Origin: Flagellimonas maritima
Lineage (GTDB): Bacteria > Bacteroidota > Bacteroidia > Flavobacteriales > Flavobacteriaceae
Direction: 5' to 3'
Assembly: GCF_003269425.1 (NCBI RefSeq)
Contig: NZ_CP030104.1
Location: 1,731,501-1,795,500, forward strand
DNA length: 64,000 nucleotides
Below the pieces are notes generated by a model. That model searched no databases and had not been told where the DNA came from. It saw only the letters and a list, made by a program, of their open reading frames with translations. Below are positions 51,472 through 60,186 of this stretch, in pieces (position 1 is the stretch's first letter; each line of letters starts with the position of its first letter). Position numbers and translations under genes: made by a program.

Positions 51472-52002
51472 TTAAGCAATGTTTATATTTTCTTTTTTAA
51501 TTTTTTCCCTCAAAATCATTTTAGCCCTTGCCAAATTTGATTTTGAAGTTCCAGCGGATGTCCCCAACATCTCACTTATTTCTTTATGGCTATAACCATC
51601 CAAAACATATAGATTAAAGGTTAGCCTATATTTATTTGGCAGCTCTTGAATGTAACCCAACAGCGTCGACAAACTAACATCCACTTGATCGGTATCCACA
51701 TCCATTTCTTCAACTGTATTTTCAGAAACCACATTAAGATGCTGTTCCTTTCGGTATTTTTGAAGAACCGTATTGACAGTAATCCGTTTAATCCAACCTT
51801 CAAAAGAACCATTAAAGTTGAACTGATCTATTTTATTGAAAATTGTCATAAAACTATCATGCAAATTGTCTTCTGCTTCAGTTTTATTGCGGGAGTACTT
51901 AAGACACATTCCAAAAAGGATACCTGAGTACTTTCGGTACAGTTCGGCCTGTGCCTTTCTTTTCCCTTTTTTACAATTATGTATCAGTTCTTCAAGATCC
52001 AA
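51472..52002 (-). CDS. ECF RNA polymerase sigma factor
   Basis: A 176-residue sigma-70 family ECF factor. Region 2: AELYRKYSGILFGMCLKYSRN then AEDNLHDSFMTIFNKI and GWIKRITVNTVLQKYR (~22-82); region 4: LPNKYRLTFNLYVLDGYSHKEISEMLGTSAGTSKSNLARAK (in parts, ~115-160). It directs transcription of a small regulon on envelope signals. Its partner anti-sigma/barrel gene starts at the next base, and a lipoprotein gene ends 29 bp upstream. Confidence 0.93.
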   Translation of the reverse strand: MDLEELIHNCKKGKRKAQAELYRKYSGILFGMCLKYSRNKTEAEDNLHDSFMTIFNKIDQFNFNGSFEGWIKRITVNTVLQKYRKEQHLNVVSENTVEEMDVDTDQVDVSLSTLLGYIQELPNKYRLTFNLYVLDGYSHKEISEMLGTSAGTSKSNLARAKMILREKIKKENINIA

Positions 52003-52031
52003 ATGTTGGTTAATTTTTGGATTGTTGATAA

Positions 52032-52475
52032 TTAGTTTGTGGATTCTTCGGTAACCACAGGTATCGTATATTCCAAATACGAAGCGTTATCATTTTCATC
52101 GTTCCCGGCATAAAACCGAAATGTATATTCTCCAGTGAAGATTACGTTGAACTTAAAAATCGCTACCACTTCCTCAACTGCTTGTGTACAGGCAGTTTCA
52201 TCTGTCAGTACAGAACCGATTGCTACAATGTCGCGATCAGTCTCCGCAGTATTGGTAACATCAAATCCCTCAAAGAAAGTACAGCTATTTGGTCTCAAAT
52301 AGGTAACTTCAATATCATATGTTTCGTTTAATTCAAAAGACTCCGGAACATCAGCTTCCAATACTGTTAAAGTCGTAAAATGAAAGTTCTGCGCATCGTC
52401 ATCATCCAAGTCACAGGAATAGAACAAAGTACACATCAAAGAAAAGAACAGTAGTACAATTCCCTTTTTCATCAT
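52032..52475 (-). CDS. hypothetical lipoprotein, probable surface export signal
   Basis: 147 residues with lipoprotein signal ending YSC (Cys ~20). The residues after the Cys are DLDDDDAQ, an acidic patch like the Bacteroidota lipoprotein export signal that sends lipoproteins to the cell surface. The rest is a beta-sandwich-like domain with YDIEVTYLRPNSCTFFEGFD. No family recognised. It is upstream of and co-directional with the ECF sigma/anti-sigma pair (29 bp gap). Confidence 0.7.
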   Translation of the reverse strand: MMKKGIVLLFFSLMCTLFYSCDLDDDDAQNFHFTTLTVLEADVPESFELNETYDIEVTYLRPNSCTFFEGFDVTNTAETDRDIVAIGSVLTDETACTQAVEEVVAIFKFNVIFTGEYTFRFYAGNDENDNASYLEYTIPVVTEESTN

Positions 52476-52524
52476 TTATAAGGTTTTTTTACTCTTAGAT
52501 GAACAGTATTGACAAGGGTTGCGT

Positions 52525-52541
52525 TAGGTTATCATAACCTA
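52525..52541. promoter_or_regulatory. 17-bp palindrome upstream of the lipoprotein-sigma operon
   Basis: TAGGTTATCATAACCTA is a perfect inverted repeat with one central base. It lies 50 bp from the lipoprotein start and 30 bp from the recA stop. No U-run follows in either useful direction, so an operator is more likely than a recA terminator. Confidence 0.5.
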
Positions 52542-52570
52542 GTGCCAAAAAAATAGAGAATAAATGTAAG

Positions 52571-53578
52571 CTACGAATTGACTGCCGCTATGGCTTCCCT
52601 TATTTTAGCCTCCAATTCTTCGGAAAGCTCTGGATTATCCGAAAGGAGTGCTTTTACAGCATCTCTGCCCTGACCAAGTTTGGTATCTCCATAACTGAAC
52701 CAAGAACCACTTTTCTTGACGATTTCGTAAGCAACTCCTAAATCCAGAATCTCACCTATTTTAGAGATTCCTTCTCCATACATAATATCGAATTCCGCAG
52801 TTTTAAATGGAGGTGCAACCTTGTTTTTTACAACTTTAACCCTTGTTTTGTTACCCAAAACAGCTCCATCAGTGTCTTTGATCTGGGTTGAACGCCTAAT
52901 ATCCAACCGAACGGAAGCATAAAATTTTAGGGCATTCCCACCGGTTGTTGTTTCTGGGTTTCCAAACATGACACCTATTTTTTCACGCAACTGGTTAATA
53001 AAGACTACGGTACAATTGGTCTTGCTTATGGTAGAAGTCAATTTTCGCAATGCTTGTGACATTAGACGGGCATGCAGCCCCATTTTAGAATCCCCCATTT
53101 CCCCTTCTATTTCACTTTTGGGAGTAAGTGCAGCAACAGAATCAACAATAACAATGTCAATTGCACCAGAACGGATAAGATTCTCCGTGATTTCAAGTGC
53201 CTGTTCACCATGATCAGGTTGTGATATAATTAGATTATCTATGTCTACCCCTAATTTCTTGGCATAAAAGCGGTCAAAAGCATGTTCAGCATCAATAAAA
53301 GCAGCGATACCTCCATTTTTTTGAGCTTCAGCAATTGCATGTAAGGTCAATGTTGTTTTACCCGATGATTCCGGACCATATATTTCAATGACCCTGCCCC
53401 GCGGATAACCACCTACCCCTAAAGCAATATCAAGTCCCAATGACCCTGAAGGTATGACCTCAACATCTTCGACCACACTATCTCCCATTTTCATGACAGC
53501 ACCTTTGCCATAAGTTTTGTCCAATTTATCAAGTGTAAGTTTTAAGGCTTTTAATTTTGCTTCTTTTTCGTTGCTCAT
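52571..53578 (-). CDS. recA: recombinase RecA
   Basis: 335 residues from ATG 53578 ([12 protein letters not shown]). Walker [10 protein letters not shown] (~66-74), Walker [12 protein letters not shown] (~140-150), loop L2 [22 protein letters not shown] (in parts) and the acidic C-terminus are all present. A 47-codon upstream in-frame extension (to 53719) has no conserved features and crosses the intergenic hairpin; I reject it. No obvious LexA box is visible upstream. Confidence 0.98.
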   Translation of the reverse strand: MSNEKEAKLKALKLTLDKLDKTYGKGAVMKMGDSVVEDVEVIPSGSLGLDIALGVGGYPRGRVIEIYGPESSGKTTLTLHAIAEAQKNGGIAAFIDAEHAFDRFYAKKLGVDIDNLIISQPDHGEQALEITENLIRSGAIDIVIVDSVAALTPKSEIEGEMGDSKMGLHARLMSQALRKLTSTISKTNCTVVFINQLREKIGVMFGNPETTTGGNALKFYASVRLDIRRSTQIKDTDGAVLGNKTRVKVVKNKVAPPFKTAEFDIMYGEGISKIGEILDLGVAYEIVKKSGSWFSYGDTKLGQGRDAVKALLSDNPELSEELEAKIREAIAAVNS

Positions 53579-53719
53579 TGTTCTGAATATTAGGAAGGCT
53601 AAATTACCATTTCTTTCTTCATGCCGCAAAGCGGACGCAACCTTTTTAAAATACAGTATCTTAAAAAATACTGACTCAATTGAATATACGGCAAGTTGTT
53701 CCAATGGGCTTGCGACCAC

Positions 53720-53791
53720 AGCGCAAAAACATAACTTGCGCTATGAAAAAGAAAATGTGATTGAAAGGACTCCATATATATGGAGTCCTTT
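53720..53791. ncRNA. tandem hairpins in the recA-trhO gap (possible sRNA or attenuator)
   Basis: AGCGCAA/TTGCGCT (53720-53742) is a 7-bp stem. It is followed by a perfect 28-nt palindrome (53764-53791) with arms starting AAAGGACTCC. The second hairpin resembles a terminator (U-rich flank on both sides) yet lies in a divergent gap with no gene ending there. Confidence 0.4.
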
Positions 53792-53815
53792 CCTTTTAGA
53801 GGGGGAGGATTTTTT

Positions 53816-53823
53816 TACCTTTG
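53816..53823 (+). promoter_or_regulatory. candidate -7 promoter element for trhO
   Basis: TACCTTTG, exact TAnnTTTG, 50 nt upstream of the trhO ATG. Its position just after the palindrome at 53764-53791 makes that palindrome an upstream feature for trhO rather than a leader attenuator. Confidence 0.6.
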
Positions 53824-53873
53824 CACAAATTTTATCAAATAAACTGTTCTTTAAACTTAACTATTGGTATAGC

Positions 53874-54905
53874 ATGCAACTGTACAATACATTAAGTGCG
53901 AAAGAAAGGGAGAAATTAATAGAGGATGCCGGTAAGGACCGACTGACCATCTCTTTCTACAAATACGCACACCTGGGAAACCCTGAAGTTTTCAGAAACC
54001 ACTTGTTTATTGCCTGGAACGAGCTCGATGTTCTCGGTAGAATTTATGTTGCCCATGAAGGTATCAATGCCCAACTTTCAGTTCCTGCGGACAATTTTAA
54101 AAAATTCAAACAACATCTGGACAGCATAACCTTTTTGAAAAATGTTCGACTTAACATTGCCATTCAACAAGATAACAAGTCATTTTTGAAGCTAAAGGTC
54201 AAGGTCCGTGAGAAAATTGTTGCAGATGGTCTAAACGATACCACCTTTGATGTCACCAATAAAGGCATTCATGTTGGAGCAGAAAAGTTCAATGAGCTTA
54301 TTGAAGACCCAAATGTGGTTCTGGTCGATATGCGCAACCATTATGAGAGCGAAATAGGGCATTTTAAAAATGCCATAACGCCGGATGTGGACACTTTTAG
54401 GGATTCCTTGGACATCATTGAACAAGATTTAAAAAATCATAAAGAAGATAAAAAATTGGTAATGTATTGTACCGGAGGTATACGGTGCGAAAAAGCCAGT
54501 GCATATTACAAGCACAAAGGGTTTAAAAATGTTTATCAATTGGAAGGGGGCATCATAGAATATACCCGACAGGTAAACGACAAAAATCTTGAGAACAAAT
54601 TTTTGGGAAAGAACTTTGTATTTGATCATAGAAGAAGTGAAAGAATATCAGATGATGTCATTTCAAACTGCCACCAATGTGGGAAACCTTGTGACAACCA
54701 CGTCAACTGCGCCAACGAAGCCTGTCACTTACTTTTTATTCAATGCAAAGCATGTGCCGAAGCCATGAACGATTGTTGTTCGTTGGAATGCCAAAAAGTA
54801 CATAATCTCCCTTTTGAAGAACAAAAACGGCTCCGAAAAGGCCAAAAAGCAAGCAATAAAATTTTTAAAAAAGGGCGCTCCCAAGTGCTGAAGTACAAAA
54901 AGTAG
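53874..54905 (+). CDS. trhO: tRNA uridine(34) hydroxylase TrhO (rhodanese domain)
   Basis: 343 residues from ATG 53874 (MQLYNTLSAKEREK). The N-terminal YKYAHLGNPEVFRNHLFIAW and IYVAHEGINAQLSVP are TrhO/YceA motifs, the rhodanese domain (~130-230) ends with CTGGIRCEKASAYY and its catalytic Cys, and a Cys-rich zinc-like region follows (CHQCGKPCDNHVNC, then CKACAEAMNDCC). TrhO makes the 5-hydroxyuridine step of wobble-uridine modification. Longer upstream extensions overlap recA and are excluded. Confidence 0.95.
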   Translation: MQLYNTLSAKEREKLIEDAGKDRLTISFYKYAHLGNPEVFRNHLFIAWNELDVLGRIYVAHEGINAQLSVPADNFKKFKQHLDSITFLKNVRLNIAIQQDNKSFLKLKVKVREKIVADGLNDTTFDVTNKGIHVGAEKFNELIEDPNVVLVDMRNHYESEIGHFKNAITPDVDTFRDSLDIIEQDLKNHKEDKKLVMYCTGGIRCEKASAYYKHKGFKNVYQLEGGIIEYTRQVNDKNLENKFLGKNFVFDHRRSERISDDVISNCHQCGKPCDNHVNCANEACHLLFIQCKACAEAMNDCCSLECQKVHNLPFEEQKRLRKGQKASNKIFKKGRSQVLKYKK

Positions 54906-54962
54906 CATTTCGCTTCTGTGACAAATTGTGCTATATTTACAATTAGTTATTTATGAACCCTT

Positions 54963-54991
54963 TTTAAAGAAATGATTGTCATTTCTTTAAA
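54963..54991. promoter_or_regulatory. 29-bp perfect inverted repeat before ricT
   Basis: Thirteen-base arms (54963-54975 and 54979-54991) separated by TTG, AT-rich (core GAAATGA/TCATTTC), ending 14 nt before the ricT ATG at 55006. It could be the trhO terminator (no extra U-run), a dimeric-repressor site, or an RNA hairpin over the ribosome landing area. Confidence 0.5.
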
Positions 54992-55005
54992 TCAAGATAC
55001 AAAAT

Positions 55006-56166
55006 ATGGGATGTAGCAGTTGTTCAACCGGCAAGGATGGACAACCGCGTGGGTGCAAGAACAATGGTACTTGCGGCACAGATGGTTGTAATAAGCTAAC
55101 AGTTTTCGATTGGCTTTCCAATATGTCGCTACCCAACGGTCAAAAACCTTTTGATTGCATTGAGGTACGATTCAAGAACAGTAGAAAAGAGTTTTTTAAG
55201 AATGTGGACGACATTCCTTTGGCCATAGGAGATGTTGTAGCTACACAGGCTAAATCAGGTCACGATATTGGAATAGTGACTCTTACCGGAGAGCTTGTAA
55301 AGGTGCAAATGAGGAAAAAGAAAGTTGCACCGGACGATGGCACTATTCCTAAAATTTATAGAAAAGCTTCACAACGTGATATCGATGTTTGGCAAAAATG
55401 TCGGGACAAAGAAGCGGAAATTCAAAAACGTTCCAGGGAAATAGCCATTTCGCTTAAACTACAAATGAAACTAAGCGATGTTGAGTTTCAAGGCGATGGC
55501 TCCAAAGCTACATTTTATTATACCGCAGAAGAACGTGTCGATTTCAGGCAATTGATCAAGGACATGGCAAAAGCGTTTGGTATTCGCATAGACATGCGCC
55601 AGATAGGCTATAGACAAGAGGCACAACGTTTGGGCGGTATAGGCTCATGCGGTCGCGAACTTTGTTGTTCCACATGGTTAACGGATTTTAGGTCCGTAAG
55701 TACAGCGTCCGCTAGATACCAACAGCTAGCACTGAATCCACAGAAATTGGCAGGACAATGTGGAAAACTCAAATGTTGCTTAAACTATGAACTGGATATG
55801 TATTTGGAAGCATTAAAAGACTTTCCGCCACAAGACAGCAAACTATTGACGGACAAAGGCATTGCTTTCTGTCAAAAAGCCGATATTTTTAAGCAAACAC
55901 TATGGTTCTCCTATAAAAATGAACCTGCCAATTGGCATGCACTTGGAAAAGAACAGGTATTGGAAATTCTGTCAATGAACAGAAAAAATGAAAAAGTAGC
56001 CAGTCTTGAGGATTACGCCCAAGATATTATAGATGAAGAAAAAATGGTTTTTGAGAACGTTGTAGGCCAAGATAGCCTTACTAGATTTGATAGACCCAAA
56101 AAAAGAGGCAGGAACAAAAAAAAGCGAAGAAAAAATAAACCCAAAGCTTCTTCCAATGCACAATAA
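55006..56166 (+). CDS. RicT-like PSP1 domain protein
   Basis: 386 residues with a Cys-rich N-terminus (GCSSCSTGKDGQPRGCKNNG...CGTDGCN), a PSP1 domain (~55-290) with GSCGRELCCSTWLTDF (~209-224) and LAGQCGKLKCCLNYE (~246-260), the Fe-S ligating cysteines of RicT-type proteins, and a Lys-rich C-terminus. RicT works with RicA/RicF in mRNA processing in Bacillus; the role in Bacteroidota is open. It precedes gldH, as in other flavobacteria. Confidence 0.9.
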   Translation: MGCSSCSTGKDGQPRGCKNNGTCGTDGCNKLTVFDWLSNMSLPNGQKPFDCIEVRFKNSRKEFFKNVDDIPLAIGDVVATQAKSGHDIGIVTLTGELVKVQMRKKKVAPDDGTIPKIYRKASQRDIDVWQKCRDKEAEIQKRSREIAISLKLQMKLSDVEFQGDGSKATFYYTAEERVDFRQLIKDMAKAFGIRIDMRQIGYRQEAQRLGGIGSCGRELCCSTWLTDFRSVSTASARYQQLALNPQKLAGQCGKLKCCLNYELDMYLEALKDFPPQDSKLLTDKGIAFCQKADIFKQTLWFSYKNEPANWHALGKEQVLEILSMNRKNEKVASLEDYAQDIIDEEKMVFENVVGQDSLTRFDRPKKRGRNKKKRRKNKPKASSNAQ

Positions 56167-56644
56167 ACTCTTTACTGCTTTAGTTTTATCCATAACTTTC
56201 ATTTCATGTAATAATACTATGGTCTTCTCTGACTATACAGCTATCGACAATGGACAATGGACAATGGACAATGCCCTAACCTTTAATTTTTCAGAATTGG
56301 ATTCCGTTCAGCCCCATAATATGTTCATCAACATTAGGAACGATAATACATTTCAGTTCAACAATCTTTTTCTAATAACCGAATTGGAATATCCAGATGG
56401 CAATACAACAAAAGACACTTTGGAGTATAAGATGGCCAAACCAAGTGGCGAATGGTTGGGAAAAGGTTTTGGTAGCATTAAGGAGAACAAATTGTGGTAT
56501 CAAGAAAAAATCGTTTTTCGCGATACAGGCGTATATAAAGTAAATATTGTACACGCAATGCGAAAGAACGGAGATGTAGATGGCATCCATATTTTAGATG
56601 GTATAACCGATGTTGGATTAGAAATTGAAAAAAGTACCCAATAA
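56156..56644 (+). CDS. gldH: gliding motility lipoprotein GldH
   Basis: 162 residues from ATG 56156 (MHNKLFTALV). Lipoprotein signal with SC at ~18. The mature domain has NNLFLITELEYPDGNTTKDTLEYKM (in parts NNLFLITELEYPDG and TKDTLEYKM) and GITDVGLEIEKS, matching GldH, which is required for gliding and affects type IX secretion in F. johnsoniae. The start overlaps ricT by 11 bp. Codons 31-40 consist of four copies of a 7-base unit (see repeat), so a change in copy number would shift the frame. Confidence 0.9.
   Translation: MHNKLFTALVLSITFISCNNTMVFSDYTAIDNGQWTMDNALTFNFSELDSVQPHNMFINIRNDNTFQFNNLFLITELEYPDGNTTKDTLEYKMAKPSGEWLGKGFGSIKENKLWYQEKIVFRDTGVYKVNIVHAMRKNGDVDGIHILDGITDVGLEIEKSTQ
56246..56273 (+). 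repeat. 4 x 7-bp tandem repeat inside gldH
   Basis: Four perfect copies of GACAATG, encoding DNGQWTMDN from codon 31. The unit length is not a multiple of three, so one copy gained or lost puts the rest of gldH out of frame. Confidence 0.9.
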
Positions 56645-56645
56645 A

Positions 56646-58970
56646 ATGGCTAAAGCGAAGCAAAAAAAGGAGAAGAGCTTTTTCCCGTATATCAAATGGT
56701 TTTGGATTCTCTTCGGATCAGGTGTTTTATTTGTCATATTAATTTTCTTATTGGCCTCTTGGGGTGCTTTTGGCACAATGCCAACCTTTGAGCGTTTGGA
56801 AAACCCTGAAACAAATTTAGCCACAGAATTTATTTCATCTGATGGAGAAACCTTGGGAAAACTTTATTTAAACGATAACAGAACTCCAATAGCATATCAA
56901 AATCTACCGGAGAACCTGGTGAACGCATTGGTGGCTACCGAGGATGCCCGATATTATGACCACTCAGGGATTGATGCCAGGGGGACAGTACGTGCTTTAG
57001 CTTTTTTAGGCACAAAAGGAGGGGCGAGCACAATTTCACAGCAATTGGCAAAACAGTTATTTACCGGACAAGCTGCAAGAGGGTGGCAACGTTATACTCA
57101 AAAAATAAAAGAATGGGTCATAGCCACAAGATTAGAGCGCAATTACACCAAAGAGGAAATTGTGGCAATGTATCTTAATATCTATGATTTTGGATATGCG
57201 GCAGATGGCATAAGATCCGCAGCCAGAATATATTTTGGAAAAGAACCTTCGGATTTAAAAATAGAAGAATCTGCTGTCTTGGTAGGGATGCTCAAGAATT
57301 CATCATTGTACAATCCCATCAGAAGGGAAGAGTTGGTACTGAACCGTAGAAATACCGTTTTGGGCCAGATGGCAAAATATGATTATATCACTCAAGAAGA
57401 AAAGGATTCGCTTCAAAAGCTAAAAATGGATATCAATTTCAATCCAGAATCCCATAAAGAAGGATTGGCCACATATTTTAGAATGTACCTACAGCGATTC
57501 TTAAAAAATTGGGTCGATGAAAACCCCAAACTGGACGGTGAGAAATACAATATTTATTTAGATGGATTAAAAGTATATACCACTGTGGACTCCAGGATGC
57601 AAAAAAATGCAGAGGATGCGGTAGAGGCACATATGAAAAATTTGCAGACGGAATTTTTTCATCAAAATACGCCGGACAGAAACAAAACCGCCCCATTCTT
57701 GGATTTAGAAACATCTGAAATCGACATTATTATGGAACGTGCTATGAAGAACTCCCCAAGATGGAAGACCATGGAACGAGAAGGGATTTCAGAGAAGGAG
57801 ATTAGGAATTCATTTCTTGAGAAGACCGAAATGACGGTTTTTGACTGGAACAGCAATTCTTATGAAAAAGATACCATATTGACTCCAATGGATTCAATTC
57901 GTTATTATAAAACCTTTTTAAGAACCGCAATGATGTCGATGGAACCACAGACCGGTCATGTAAAAGCGTGGGTAGGCGGTGTGGATTACAAACATTTTCA
58001 ATATGATAACGTAATTCAAGGTGCAAGACAGGCGGGATCTACCTTTAAACCATTTGTATACGCTGCTGCAATTGATCAGTTGCGCTATTCCCCTTGTGAT
58101 TCACTGCCGGACAATCAATATTGTATCGAACCTTTAAAACATGGAAACATTGAGGCTTGGTGCCCTAAGAATTCTGACGGAAAGTATTCTGGCGAAAATT
58201 TAACGTTAAAAAGTGCGTTGGCCAATTCTGTCAATACTGTCACTGCTCAATTGATAGATAAGGTAGGGCCGGGATCTGTTGTGGCCATAGCCAAGAATAT
58301 GGGATTGACAAGGGATATTCTTGAAGTACCTGCTATCGCGCTGGGAACACCGGAATTGAATGTATATGAAATGGTTGGGGCCTACGGAACTTTTGCCAAT
58401 CAGGGTGTTTATGTAAAGCCTGTTATGGTAACACGGATAGAAGATAAAAACGGCACAGTGCTATTTGAATATACGCCCGAAACAAAAGATGTACTCAGCA
58501 AAGACGTTGCCTATGCCACCGTAAACTTAATGGAAGGAGTTACACAATATGGTTCAGGAGGCCGACTTAGACATTCATTTGCAAAAAACCAAACAGTTTA
58601 CAAAGAAATAATAACAGGTTATCCATACGAACTTACCAATCCAATCGCTGGTAAGACCGGGACAACTCAAAACCAAAGTGATGGTTGGTTTATGGGGATG
58701 GTTCCTAATTTGGTTACAGGCGTTTGGGTAGGAGGAGAAGATAGGGCAATACATTTTAATAGACTTGCATATGGTCAGGGAGCTTCTATGGCCTTGCCTA
58801 TTTGGGCCATGTATATGAAGAAGAATTATGAGAACGAAGAATTAGGAGTCTCAAAAGAAGCTTTTGAAGAGCCTGAAAATCTATCCATAAACGTTGATTG
58901 TACAAAAGTACTTCAAGACCTAAAAGATGATTTGGATACTGAGGACGACTTAAAAGACCTGGGCTTCTAG
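56646..58970 (+). CDS. class A penicillin-binding protein (PBP1A-like)
   Basis: 774 residues from ATG 56646. One N-terminal membrane helix (~13-40), a GT51 transglycosylase domain with TEDARYYDHSGIDARG (~92-107) and GGASTISQQLAKQLF, and a transpeptidase domain with SxxK in AGSTFKPFVYA (~461-471), SVNT (SxN) and GKTGTTQNQSDGW (KTG). It polymerises and cross-links peptidoglycan. It starts 1 bp after gldH; a TTG seven codons earlier is an alternative start overlapping gldH. Confidence 0.95.
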   Translation: MAKAKQKKEKSFFPYIKWFWILFGSGVLFVILIFLLASWGAFGTMPTFERLENPETNLATEFISSDGETLGKLYLNDNRTPIAYQNLPENLVNALVATEDARYYDHSGIDARGTVRALAFLGTKGGASTISQQLAKQLFTGQAARGWQRYTQKIKEWVIATRLERNYTKEEIVAMYLNIYDFGYAADGIRSAARIYFGKEPSDLKIEESAVLVGMLKNSSLYNPIRREELVLNRRNTVLGQMAKYDYITQEEKDSLQKLKMDINFNPESHKEGLATYFRMYLQRFLKNWVDENPKLDGEKYNIYLDGLKVYTTVDSRMQKNAEDAVEAHMKNLQTEFFHQNTPDRNKTAPFLDLETSEIDIIMERAMKNSPRWKTMEREGISEKEIRNSFLEKTEMTVFDWNSNSYEKDTILTPMDSIRYYKTFLRTAMMSMEPQTGHVKAWVGGVDYKHFQYDNVIQGARQAGSTFKPFVYAAAIDQLRYSPCDSLPDNQYCIEPLKHGNIEAWCPKNSDGKYSGENLTLKSALANSVNTVTAQLIDKVGPGSVVAIAKNMGLTRDILEVPAIALGTPELNVYEMVGAYGTFANQGVYVKPVMVTRIEDKNGTVLFEYTPETKDVLSKDVAYATVNLMEGVTQYGSGGRLRHSFAKNQTVYKEIITGYPYELTNPIAGKTGTTQNQSDGWFMGMVPNLVTGVWVGGEDRAIHFNRLAYGQGASMALPIWAMYMKKNYENEELGVSKEAFEEPENLSINVDCTKVLQDLKDDLDTEDDLKDLGF

Positions 58971-58995
58971 TTTTTAGATTTAAACAAAAAACTTT

Positions 58996-59029
58996 TCCCC
59001 AAGATGTATTTATACCTTGGGGATTTTTT
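58996..59029 (+). terminator. rho-independent terminator after the PBP gene
   Basis: TCCCCAAG and CTTGGGGA form an 8-bp stem with a 12-nt loop, followed by TTTTTT. Confidence 0.88.
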
Positions 59030-59067
59030 ATTTATATCGTAATTTCAAACAATCAGAAACAAAAAAA

Positions 59068-59769
59068 ATGATTAAAAAAATAGTGCCTGATGTAAAAAAA
59101 GCTCTTGATGGCGTTGCCGATGGAATGACATTTATGCTGGGCGGATTTGGTTTATGTGGCATTCCTGAAAATGCTATTTCAGAATTGGTAAGATTGGGAA
59201 TAAAAGATATAACATGTATTTCCAATAATGCTGGGGTAGATGATTTTGGTCTTGGACTGCTCTTGCAAAAGCACCAAATAAAAAAGATGATATCTTCCTA
59301 CGTGGGAGAAAACGATGAATTTGAACGCCAGATGTTAAGTGGTGAGCTAGAAGTGGAACTTACCCCCCAAGGCACCTTGGCCGAGAAGTGCAGAGCTGCG
59401 CAAGCAGGTTTTCCAGCATTTTATACCCCTGCCGGATACGGAACCGAAGTGGCCGAAGGTAAGGAAACAAGAGAATTTAACGGAAAAATGTATGTGTTGG
59501 AATCTGCCTTTGAAGCAGACTTTTCATTTGTAAAAGCATGGAAGGGCGATGAAGCCGGAAATCTTATATTTAAAGGTACGGCACGTAATTTTAACCCATC
59601 TATGTGCGGAGCTGCCAAAATCACAGTGGCCGAAGTTGAGGAATTGCTCCCCGCAGGTAGTTTGGACCCCAATGAAATTCACATACCCGGAATATTTGTA
59701 CAGCGCATCTTTCAAGGCAAGAATTATGAAAAAAGAATTGAACAGCGTACTGTTCGCATTCGCTCTTAA
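59068..59769 (+). CDS. 3-oxoacid CoA-transferase subunit A
   Basis: 233 residues from ATG 59068 ([13 protein letters not shown]). [14 protein letters not shown] (~25-38) and [15 protein letters not shown] (~53-67) are alpha-subunit CoA-transferase motifs. With subunit B it swaps CoA between acyl groups, typically succinyl-CoA and acetoacetate. The partner gene lies 417 bp downstream, beyond a decayed gene, instead of adjacent or overlapping as is usual. Confidence 0.93.
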   Translation: MIKKIVPDVKKALDGVADGMTFMLGGFGLCGIPENAISELVRLGIKDITCISNNAGVDDFGLGLLLQKHQIKKMISSYVGENDEFERQMLSGELEVELTPQGTLAEKCRAAQAGFPAFYTPAGYGTEVAEGKETREFNGKMYVLESAFEADFSFVKAWKGDEAGNLIFKGTARNFNPSMCGAAKITVAEVEELLPAGSLDPNEIHIPGIFVQRIFQGKNYEKRIEQRTVRIRS

Positions 59770-59792
59770 TTTGAGAATGAATCAATATACCA

Positions 59793-60091
59793 ATGATGAA
59801 AAAAGGTGATGTAGCAGGCGATAAATCAATTGGGTTCCCATTGGCGATTATTGAATTCTGTGAACTTTTAGAAGAGAAAAGAAAGTTTGTAACAGCTAAC
59901 CAATTATTAAAATCAGGAACGAGTGTAGGCGCAAATATTCATGAAGCCCAAAATGCTGAAAGTAGAATTGATTTATACACAAGCTTAAAGTGGCTTTAAA
60001 AGAACTTGAAGAAACTAAATAATGGTTGGTTCTGTGCGAAAAATGGAAAAACTGTCCTTTTGAAGATGTTTTGAAGAAACGGAAGAACTAA
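59793..60091 (+). pseudogene. decayed four-helix-bundle (S23/IVP-like) gene
   Basis: Codons 1-60 (MMKKGDVAGDKSIGFPLAI... LLKSGTSVGANIHEAQNAES) match the four-helix-bundle family known from 23S rRNA intervening sequences. After RID the frame is lost: the conserved continuation FIHKLKVALKELEETK is read one base over, and then an in-frame TAA stands where family members have a Tyr codon (K-stop-WLVLCEKW). The remnant ends at 60091. One frameshift plus one stop show an inactive gene. It splits the two CoA-transferase subunit genes. Confidence 0.85.
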
Positions 60092-60186
60092 GTTTGATTT
60101 TGTACAAAATTGTAAGTACCAGCAAGAAAAACCTTAATGATAAGAATTGATACATTTTCAAATTAAAAAATTGCTACATTAAAATT

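Noticed and set aside
53579..53719. 47-codon N-terminal extension of RecA
   Set aside because: It contains no RecA-like sequence and the standard start MSNEKEAK is at 53578.
53517..53873. Long N-terminal extension of TrhO into recA
   Set aside because: The promoter box and ATG at 53874 give a normal-length TrhO, and the extension is antisense to recA.
54963..54991. Treating the 29-bp inverted repeat as a definite terminator
   Set aside because: The arms are AT-rich and no extra U-run follows; kept as an undetermined element.
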